From Microbacteriaceae bacterium (GTDB taxonomy: Bacteria > Actinomycetota > Actinomycetes > Actinomycetales > Microbacteriaceae), in contig JANRET010000037.1 of NCBI GenBank assembly GCA_030725885.1, positions 1 through 8,291 of the forward strand: a DNA stretch of 8,291 bases. Direction: 5' to 3'. Below, in pieces: positions 1 through 5,734 of the stretch. The position numbers and the translations under genes are program-made. The notes below the pieces were generated by a model. That model was given only the letters and a program-made list of their open reading frames with translations. It did no database searches and was not told the origin of the DNA. How positions within the stretch are numbered: the stretch's first letter is position 1; the number at the start of each line of letters is the position of its first letter.

Positions 1-247
1 AATTGTTCGAACGGAACGCATCGACACGTTCCGCAATCTTTTTGACGTTCTCCGATACCGCCGATGCGACCTCGGGAGCATTCTCTTTAACAAAATCGGT
101 CGCAGCGGAAACCTGTTCCTGAACGCGAGGGTCGTTCCACACTTTGAGTGCGGCGGTCTTCATCTGCTTGTACCGCGCACGTCCCGCACGCGTGCCGAAA
201 ACATAGCCAACTCCGAGGCCTAACAGGAAAAGAATCTTTCCTCGCAT
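1..247 (-). CDS. YtxH-like small membrane-anchored protein (partial, C-terminus outside window)
   Basis: The visible 82 codons start with MRGKILFLLGLGVGYVFG, a short glycine-rich hydrophobic stretch (about residues 4-18) that can form one membrane segment. TRAGRARYKQ follows, then an amphipathic, alanine- and charge-rich helical region to the window edge. The GYVFGTRAGRxRY pattern is what I associate with YtxH-domain proteins of actinobacteria; their molecular function is not established, though some family members are stress-linked. The ATG is well supported: AAGGAGGAG lies just upstream (minus strand, about 254-262), the strongest Shine-Dalgarno in the window. It follows pepO on the same strand after a gap of about 100 bp that seems to carry its own promoter, so it is probably a separate transcription unit. 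The stop codon and true length cannot be seen. Confidence 0.72.
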   Translation of the reverse strand, partial: MRGKILFLLGLGVGYVFGTRAGRARYKQMKTAALKVWNDPRVQEQVSAATDFVKENAPEVASAVSENVKKIAERVDAFRSNN

Positions 248-281
248 GGTGACTCCTCCTTGTATGCCGTTGAGAGAACAT

Positions 282-310
282 ATTCTATCCCCGAACGAGA
301 CCCACGAAAA
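282..310 (-). promoter_or_regulatory. Putative promoter of the YtxH-like gene
   Basis: On the minus strand TAGAAT (282-287) is a good sigma-70-type -10 box. With a 17-bp spacer the -35 position holds TTTTCG (305-310), a weak match. A start about 7 nt after the -10 would give a leader of roughly 28 nt containing the AAGGAGGAG ribosome site. The rest of the 248-348 gap shows no clear hairpin-plus-T-run terminator for pepO, so read-through from pepO is also possible. Confidence 0.45.
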
Positions 311-348
311 TCAGTAATACCCGCGACTGTCTGGTCGGCAATCCGTTG

Positions 349-2298
349 CTACCAGATGGTGACTCGCTCGGATGGGTCGAGCCACATCGGGTCATCCGCG
401 TTGACGTCGAAGGTGTCATAGAACACGTCAAGGTTTCGCACAATTTGGTTGCACCGGAACTCGGGTGGCGAGTGCGGGTCGATCGCCAAAAGACGAAGGG
501 CTTCCTCGTCGCGAGCCGATTGACGCCACGTCTGTGCCCACGACAGAAAGAACCGCTCGGCACCGGTCATTCCGTCGACGATCGGCGGTTCGGCGCCGTC
601 CAAGGACAGCATGTAGGCCTTCCAGGCGATGCTCAGGCCGCCCAAATCCCCGATGTTCTCGCCGATCGTCAGTTCGCCGTTGACGTGATGGCCCGGCAGA
701 GCTTGTGGTTCCAGCGCGTTGTACTGATCGATGAGTGCACGAGTCCGCTCGGAGAATCGCTCGCGATCAACATCGCTCCACCAGTTCGACAAACGCCCGT
801 CACCATCGAACTCACTTCCTTGATCGTCAAACCCGTGACCGATCTCGTGGCCAATCACGGCACCGATTGCACCGTAGTTAGCGGCGGTGTCACGGTCCGC
901 GACAAAAAACGGGTACTGCAGGATTGCCGCCGGGAATACGATTTCATTAAAACCCGGGTTGTAATAGGCGTTGACGGTCTGGGGCAACATAAACCATTCG
1001 TCCCGATCGAGTGGCTTCCCCACCTTTCCCAGTTCTCGCGCGAACTCGAATCGCGCTACGGCGAACACGTTGCCAATGAGGTCATCCGCCGCAACATCGA
1101 CGGTCGAATAGTCGCGCCACTTCACGGGGTACCCGATTTTGGGGGTGAACTTGTCGAGCTTTTCGAGCGCGCGATGCTTGGTCTCGTCGCTCATCCATTC
1201 CAGGTTGGTGATTGATTCGCGATACGCTTCGGTCAGGTGGTGAATGAGAATGTCCATCTGCGCCTTTGCGGCCGGTGGGTAGTGGCGTTCGACGTACAAC
1301 TTGCCCACCGCCTCACCGAGCGCCCCTTCCGCGAAACTTACTCCGCGCTTCCAGCGGTCTCGAATCTGTGGGGTACCGGAGAGGGTGGTGCCGTAGAACG
1401 CGAAGTTTTCCTCCACGAACTCTGCGGAAAGGTACGGGGCGAGCCCGTGAATGACCTGCCACCGCAACCAGTCGGTGAGGGACTCGAGGTCCGCCGATTC
1501 GAGAATCGACCGAGCGCCTTCAATAAAGGACGGCTGTCGGACAACGACCTCGGCAAACACCTGGTCCGCAACATCGAGTGCATCACGCCACGGCACCGCG
1601 ACGGGTCCCAGCGACAGGGCGAGTTCATCCCAGCCGACCAGGTTGTAGGTCGCGTGGGTGTCACGGCACCGAACGGTGTCCCAGTGAAAGGACGCCAGTC
1701 GTTCTTCGACGGCGTATACGCGCGCCGCGCTCGCCGCAGGATCGGTCAGACCGGCGAGGGTGAACATGCGTTCGAGGTGGGCGCGATACGCCTCGCGAAT
1801 CGAGGCGAAGGTGTCTTCGCGAAAATACGACTCGTCGGGAAGTCCGATTCCACTCTGTTCGAGAAACACCAGGTAGCGCGAGGGATCCCCCGGATCGTTG
1901 TCCACCCACATCGACACGAACGAGCCGATTCCGTCACGTTCCAACTCGCCCAGAGTTGACATGAAGTGGGCGAGGGACTCGACCTCATCAATCCGGTTCA
2001 GCAGCGGAGTCAATGGTGCGGCTCCCCGTGCGTTCACCGCGTCGACGTCCATGAAACTCGAATACAGGTCACCCACCTTTTGCGCTTCCGAACCGGCTGG
2101 GGCCGATTGGCATTCCTCGATGATGCTGCGGACTGCCTTTTCAGCTTCTTCCGCCAGTATGTGGAATGACCCGTATCGGGCTTTGTCGGCGGGAATGGGA
2201 GTTCGGGCAATCCATCGCTCGTTGATGTGGCGATACAGGTCATCCGCTGGGCGAATTGCCTCGTCGCGCTCGTCAATTTCAATTCCGGACTGTGTCAT
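349..2298 (-). CDS. pepO: M13-family zinc metallopeptidase (neprilysin/PepO-like)
   Basis: This 649-residue protein matches the usual length of bacterial M13 endopeptidases, which cut short to medium peptides. The catalytic set is complete: NAYYNP (443-448) for substrate binding; HEIGH (484-488) with two zinc histidines and the catalytic glutamate; GENIGD (546-551) with the third zinc ligand E547 and supporting D551; DPHSPPEFR (607-615) with H609 and R615, equivalent to the transition-state histidine and C-terminal substrate-binding arginine of neprilysin. It ends in the family-typical tryptophan. The N-terminal half (about 15-400) is the mostly helical M13_N domain. There is no signal peptide or membrane anchor, so it should be cytosolic unless exported unconventionally. 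The ATG is preceded by AAGGA at good spacing. It lies 25 bp downstream of ktrA on the same strand and is probably co-transcribed with ktrBA. The natural substrate is unknown. Confidence 0.95.
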   Translation of the reverse strand: MTQSGIEIDERDEAIRPADDLYRHINERWIARTPIPADKARYGSFHILAEEAEKAVRSIIEECQSAPAGSEAQKVGDLYSSFMDVDAVNARGAAPLTPLLNRIDEVESLAHFMSTLGELERDGIGSFVSMWVDNDPGDPSRYLVFLEQSGIGLPDESYFREDTFASIREAYRAHLERMFTLAGLTDPAASAARVYAVEERLASFHWDTVRCRDTHATYNLVGWDELALSLGPVAVPWRDALDVADQVFAEVVVRQPSFIEGARSILESADLESLTDWLRWQVIHGLAPYLSAEFVEENFAFYGTTLSGTPQIRDRWKRGVSFAEGALGEAVGKLYVERHYPPAAKAQMDILIHHLTEAYRESITNLEWMSDETKHRALEKLDKFTPKIGYPVKWRDYSTVDVAADDLIGNVFAVARFEFARELGKVGKPLDRDEWFMLPQTVNAYYNPGFNEIVFPAAILQYPFFVADRDTAANYGAIGAVIGHEIGHGFDDQGSEFDGDGRLSNWWSDVDRERFSERTRALIDQYNALEPQALPGHHVNGELTIGENIGDLGGLSIAWKAYMLSLDGAEPPIVDGMTGAERFFLSWAQTWRQSARDEEALRLLAIDPHSPPEFRCNQIVRNLDVFYDTFDVNADDPMWLDPSERVTIW

Positions 2299-2323
2299 GG
2301 TGATTCCTTACCGTGGAGTGTGA

Positions 2324-3028
2324 CTAATTGAGCAAACCGAATTGTTCCGCCTGTTTGGTGGGTCCCGCTACAAGGACCTCGTCAAACTCGGCAACAATCG
2401 TGTCGCTGTCGGCGTTGACCCAGTTTCCGTCACCCGTTTTTACGGCCATAACGGTGACTCCGTAGCGTTTGCGAATTTCCGAATCGCCAAGACGAGTGCC
2501 AATAATGTGCTGATTGGCCGTGGTTTTGATAATGACGTACGTTTTATCGACCTCGATGAAGTCGGTCGAACCCTTGACCTGGTGTGCGACGCGACGCCCC
2601 ATGTCGTGTTCGGGATAGACGATGTGGTGAACGCCAATTTGACCGAGGATTTCACCGTGCTCGACCGATGTTGCCTTCGCCCAGACCTCTTTGGCTCCGA
2701 TTTTGGTGAGATAGGCGGCGATGAGGATGCTGGCGAGAACATCCGAACCGATGGCAATGACGCACACGTCATAGTCCTTCACGTGAAGTTGCTCGAGTGC
2801 CTCGCCGACACCGGGGTCAACCCGAACAACTTTAGTGAGGAGTCCGTTGTGGCGTTGCACACGATCCTCGTCCGTTTCGATTCCGAGAACTTCAACGCCG
2901 CTTGCCATGAGTTCACAGGCCAGCGCACCACCGAAACGACCCAGCCCGAAGACAGCGACGTTGCGGACCGTCTTTCGTGTTCCAAATGTTCGTTTAACCA
3001 AGGAGGGGCCTTTCTTTCGGGAATTCAT
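2324..3028 (-). CDS. ktrA: Potassium uptake regulatory subunit, RCK/TrkA family (KtrA-like)
   Basis: Cytosolic regulator that forms an RCK ring under the membrane subunit KtrB and gates K+ flux in response to bound nucleotide. The N-terminal Rossmann domain (about 23-150) opens with VAVFGLGRFG, giving GxGxxG at G28, G30 and G33. An acidic residue at the end of strand 2 (ETDEDR, E51/D53) is expected to contact the ligand ribose. An RCK_C (TrkA-C) domain covers about 155-222. At 234 residues it fits the single-unit KtrA type, not the double-RCK TrkA of enterobacteria. The start is uncertain. The ATG used here overlaps ktrB by 35 bp and has no clear Shine-Dalgarno. An in-frame TTG ending at 2999 (codon 10) has AAAGAAAGG upstream, would overlap ktrB by only 8 bp, and would give 225 residues. 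Function is secure; start is not. Confidence 0.93.
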   Translation of the reverse strand: MNSRKKGPSLVKRTFGTRKTVRNVAVFGLGRFGGALACELMASGVEVLGIETDEDRVQRHNGLLTKVVRVDPGVGEALEQLHVKDYDVCVIAIGSDVLASILIAAYLTKIGAKEVWAKATSVEHGEILGQIGVHHIVYPEHDMGRRVAHQVKGSTDFIEVDKTYVIIKTTANQHIIGTRLGDSEIRKRYGVTVMAVKTGDGNWVNADSDTIVAEFDEVLVAGPTKQAEQFGLLN

Positions 3029-4358
3029 AGAGGTTAGGGCGATGGGTCAGGACGAGTGCTGTACTCAGCGTAAGCGGGCCAAGTCGTCCGACAATCATGA
3101 GCACGATGAGGTTGATGAGTGCGGCGTCGGGCAGAGATGCGGTGATTCCGGTGGACAGTCCTACGGTTCCGAAGGCGCTAATGACTTCGAAGATAATTTT
3201 GTCCGTATCAATAGTGGTGACAACTTGCATCAGAACGGTAGAAAGGGCAACGTAGGCGACCGAAAGAAGGGCAATGGTGATGGCCTGTCGGTGAACCGCA
3301 CGCGACAGGCGTTTGCCGAAGATGTTGACTGCCGAATCGCCGCGCAGTTCGGTCCAGACGATGTAGGCAAGCACCGCGAAAGTGGTAATCCGGATTCCAC
3401 CGCCGGTGCTACTTGGGCCCGCGCCAATAAACATGAGGGCATCCATACCGAGCCAGGTCTCAGGCTGAAAGAGACCCATGTCCAATGTGTTGAGGCCACC
3501 GCTTCGGGTCTGCACCGAATGAAAAAAGGAGGCCATGATCTTGGTGAACGTGTCGAGAGGTCCGAGGGAGTCTGGGTTGGACCACTCCAACACCGCAATA
3601 TAGATCGTGCCACCGATCGTCAGGAAAACCGTCATCGCGAGAACTATGTTGAGATTCATCGTCCATACTCGCGGAGCCCACCCGACTCGGCGCAGTTCAA
3701 TAAGGACAGGAAAGCCCACTCCACTGATGAGGACCAGTGCCGCAACCGTCAGGCTGATCACGGGGTCGTAAACGAACTGCATCAGACTGTCGGGGTAAAG
3801 CGAAAAGCCGGCTTGATTGAAAGCAGAAATGGAATGAAAAACTCCAGACCAGAGAGCTTCGCCAATGCCATAGTCGTATATAAAGGCGAACCATGCAGCA
3901 AGAATCACCGCCCCGATTGCCTCGAAAAACAGAACCAACTTGATAATACGAATGATTATTTCGCGCATCGTCCCCAGGTCCTGGGGAGTTCGAAACTCGG
4001 TAGAGATAAGGTCGGTTCCGCTCGTCGACAATCGTCGAAACACGAAAATCGCCACGAACCCCGACACCACCATGATTCCGAGTCCACCGAGTTGGATCAG
4101 CATCAACAACACAACTTTCCCGAAGTCCGAGAGAGTAGCTGACACATCCACAACAGTCAGTCCCGTGACCGACACGGCTGACGTTGAGGTGAAGAATGCG
4201 TCGAGAAAGGACAGCGGTGTTCCGGTTGCTGATATCGGCAGGGTGAGAACAACTGCCCCCACAGTGATGAGTACCAGATAGACCAATAACACGACCTGCG
4301 TCGGGTGAAGCGAAAAACGACCGCGAAGTCGCTCTCGGAGGGAGGTCAGTAAAGCCAC
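2994..4358 (-). CDS. ktrB: Potassium uptake channel-like transporter, TrkH/KtrB family
   Basis: A 454-residue integral membrane protein with the fourfold membrane-pore-membrane repeat of the TrkH/TrkG/KtrB superfamily, importing K+ (often Na+-coupled or Na+-stimulated). All four pore/filter motifs are visible: VSVTGLT (62-68), SAFNQAGF (178-185), RSGGLNT (285-291) and SAFGTVGLS (394-402), each with its filter glycine (G66, G184, G288, G400). The segment GAGPSSTGGGIRITTF (312-327) matches the intramembrane gating loop, with arginine where many homologues have lysine. Length fits KtrB better than the longer TrkH. The GTG start is fixed by an in-frame TAA 12 nt upstream; no Shine-Dalgarno is present, and a TAnnnT box ends 6 nt before the start, suggesting a leaderless mRNA. 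It leads the ktrB-ktrA-pepO run and is divergent from nucS. Confidence 0.95.
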   Translation of the reverse strand: MALLTSLRERLRGRFSLHPTQVVLLVYLVLITVGAVVLTLPISATGTPLSFLDAFFTSTSAVSVTGLTVVDVSATLSDFGKVVLLMLIQLGGLGIMVVSGFVAIFVFRRLSTSGTDLISTEFRTPQDLGTMREIIIRIIKLVLFFEAIGAVILAAWFAFIYDYGIGEALWSGVFHSISAFNQAGFSLYPDSLMQFVYDPVISLTVAALVLISGVGFPVLIELRRVGWAPRVWTMNLNIVLAMTVFLTIGGTIYIAVLEWSNPDSLGPLDTFTKIMASFFHSVQTRSGGLNTLDMGLFQPETWLGMDALMFIGAGPSSTGGGIRITTFAVLAYIVWTELRGDSAVNIFGKRLSRAVHRQAITIALLSVAYVALSTVLMQVVTTIDTDKIIFEVISAFGTVGLSTGITASLPDAALINLIVLMIVGRLGPLTLSTALVLTHRPNLYEFPKERPLLG

Positions 4359-4364
4359 CTCGCT

Positions 4365-4370
4365 AGATTA
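4365..4370 (-). promoter_or_regulatory. Putative -10 box for ktrB, leaderless start
   Basis: Minus-strand TAATCT matches the TAnnnT core. It is followed by exactly 6 nt (AGCGAG) and then the GTG start of ktrB, so transcription would begin at or next to the start codon. The first three bases of the box are also the in-frame TAA that closes the frame upstream. No good -35 is seen; it would have to lie inside the first codons of nucS. Confidence 0.5.
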
Positions 4371-4376
4371 CGCCCA

Positions 4377-4382
4377 TAGGCT
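4377..4382 (+). promoter_or_regulatory. Putative -10 box for nucS, leaderless start
   Basis: Plus-strand TAGGCT matches TAnnnT and is followed by exactly 6 nt (GTGTAA) and then the GTG start of nucS, mirroring the ktrB side. An alternative -10 (TAGATT, 4364-4369) would start RNA near 4376 and leave a short leader with AGG about 8 nt before the GTG. The -35 region would lie in the start of ktrB and is not consensus-like. Confidence 0.45.
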
Positions 4383-4388
4383 GTGTAA

Positions 4389-5084
4389 GTGAGATTAGTG
4401 GTGGCGACCTGTTCCGTGGATTACGCCGGACGATTGACCGCCCACCTGCCTCTTGCAACACGAACGCTGATGCTCAAGAGCGACGGGAGTGTGCTGATTC
4501 ATTCCGACGGCGGTTCGTATAAGCCGCTCAACTGGATGAGTCCGCCCTGCGTCATCGATTTCATGGAACCCGACGACGACCTCGCCGCGGCCGGTGTTCT
4601 CGAATTGTGGCGGGTGACGCACTCGAAAACAGCCGACATGCTCGCGATTTCGATTTTCGAGATTCACCACGATTCCACCCACGAACTCGGCGAGGACCCG
4701 GGGCTTATCAAAGACGGGGTGGAAGCGGATCTGCAGCGTCTGTCCGCCAGTCAAATCGAGGTCTATGGTGACGGATTTCACCTGATCCGGCGCGAGTATC
4801 CGACCGCGATTGGGCCGGTCGACATCCTCGCGCGGGACGCGAACGAATCCGTTGTCGCAATCGAAATCAAACGTCGTGGCGACATCGACGGCGTTGAGCA
4901 ATTGACTCGATACCTCGAACTGCTCAACCGGGACACAACCTTGGCGCCGGTCAGTGGCATTTTCGCGGCGCAGGAAATCAAACCACAAGCGCGCACCCTG
5001 GCCGAGGACCGCGGAATCCGCTGTGTGGTTCTTGACCTCGACGCTTTGCGCGGCGGCGAAACCGATCACGACAGGCTCTTTTGA
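4389..5084 (+). CDS. nucS: Mismatch-specific DNA endonuclease NucS/EndoMS
   Basis: NucS cuts both strands near mismatched bases (G-T, G-G, T-T) and provides the non-canonical mismatch repair of many actinobacteria and archaea that lack MutS/MutL. This 231-residue protein is full length. The N-terminal DNA-binding/dimerisation domain opens with the characteristic [20 protein letters not shown] and contains [13 protein letters not shown] (41-53). The C-terminal RecB-like nuclease domain carries [17 protein letters not shown] (99-115), GPVDIL with D145, EIKRR with E159 and K161, and [12 protein letters not shown] (171-182). It ends in RLF, the C-terminal motif of this family thought to contact the replication sliding clamp. 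The GTG at 4389 is directly preceded by an in-frame TAA and matches the conserved family N-terminus. Its stop overlaps the next gene's ATG by one base (TGATG), so translation is probably coupled to the HAD phosphatase. Confidence 0.95.
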   Translation: MRLVVATCSVDYAGRLTAHLPLATRTLMLKSDGSVLIHSDGGSYKPLNWMSPPCVIDFMEPDDDLAAAGVLELWRVTHSKTADMLAISIFEIHHDSTHELGEDPGLIKDGVEADLQRLSASQIEVYGDGFHLIRREYPTAIGPVDILARDANESVVAIEIKRRGDIDGVEQLTRYLELLNRDTTLAPVSGIFAAQEIKPQARTLAEDRGIRCVVLDLDALRGGETDHDRLF

Positions 5085-5734
5085 TGACATATACCGCCGT
5101 ATTGTTCGACCTTGACGGAACGCTTGTCGATTCCGCGCCGGGAATCTTTCATTGTTTCGAACACACCTTTCGGATGATGCACCGCGAGGCACCCAGCCGC
5201 GCGTTAATGCGCCCATTCCTCGGACCGCCGCTGGAGGAAACCTTTCGCGATTCACTGGGGATGTCTGGTGACGACCTCATACGGGCCGTTGCCATCTATC
5301 GCGCCGAATACGCGGCGGGTGGCGCAATCACCGCAGAGGTGTATCCCGGTGTGATTGAGGTTGTCCGTGCCGTTCGGGCCGCTGGCATTCCCGTCGCGCT
5401 GGCGACATCCAAAGTGGAGTCGGGAGTGCGCATGGTTCTTCGCCACTTTGAGTTGGCCGACGACTTCGACGTAATTGGAACCGCAACCGATGACGACTCA
5501 CGATCGAGCAAAGCCGACGTGGTCCAGTACGCACTCGAAACGTTGAATGATGCGGGAGCCGACATTTCCCGAGTCGTTCTCGTAGGTGACCGCATCCACG
5601 ACGTCGACGGTGCGGCCGCCCATAACATCGACAGCATCCTGGTGGAGTGGGGATACGGAAACCCCACCGAATGGGATTTCGCCGGAGCGCGAGCCTCCAC
5701 TCCCGAGCATTTGCGGGAATTACTGGGGGTTTAA
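5084..5734 (+). CDS. HAD-superfamily hydrolase, phosphoglycolate phosphatase/nucleotidase-like
   Basis: A 216-residue cytosolic HAD phosphatase with all four motifs: motif I FDLDGT (D9 nucleophile, D11 acid/base), motif II ATS (T108/S109), motif III K143 and motif IV VGDRIHDVDGA (D169, D173). A helical C1 cap (about 16-90) contains FLGPPLEETF, seen in the Gph/PpaX/nucleotidase-like HAD-IA branch. Near the end is WGYG, also typical. The substrate cannot be read from the sequence: phosphoglycolate, pyrophosphate and nucleoside monophosphates are all possible. I chose ATG 5084 because it sits in a TGATG overlap with the nucS stop; the TTG one codon earlier (5081) is possible but less likely. Co-transcription with nucS could suggest clearing nucleotides or damaged sugar-phosphates from DNA repair, but that is inference from position only. 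Its TAA lies in a TTAA shared with the stop of convergent copA. Confidence 0.88.
   Translation: MTYTAVLFDLDGTLVDSAPGIFHCFEHTFRMMHREAPSRALMRPFLGPPLEETFRDSLGMSGDDLIRAVAIYRAEYAAGGAITAEVYPGVIEVVRAVRAAGIPVALATSKVESGVRMVLRHFELADDFDVIGTATDDDSRSSKADVVQYALETLNDAGADISRVVLVGDRIHDVDGAAAHNIDSILVEWGYGNPTEWDFAGARASTPEHLRELLGV

Noticed and set aside
346..1959. Two consecutive plus-strand open frames (289 and 240 codons) antisense to pepO
   Set aside because: They lie opposite the M13 catalytic motifs, show no recognisable family, and have no good ribosome site. Treated as shadows.
2835..4142. 435-codon open frame on the plus strand, antisense to ktrA/ktrB
   Set aside because: It is low in hydrophobic residues, rich in Arg/Asp/Asn/His, has no recognisable domain, and lies opposite clear ktrB and ktrA motifs. 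This is a typical shadow frame in GC-rich DNA.
4395..5255. 286-codon minus-strand open frame antisense to nucS and the HAD gene
   Set aside because: nucS on the other strand is unmistakable, and this frame runs across two unrelated genes without domain content.
5701..5718. TCCCG/CGGGA stem near the end of the HAD gene as a terminator
   Set aside because: Only 5 bp with an 8-nt loop, inside the coding region, and with no T-run following; too weak to call.
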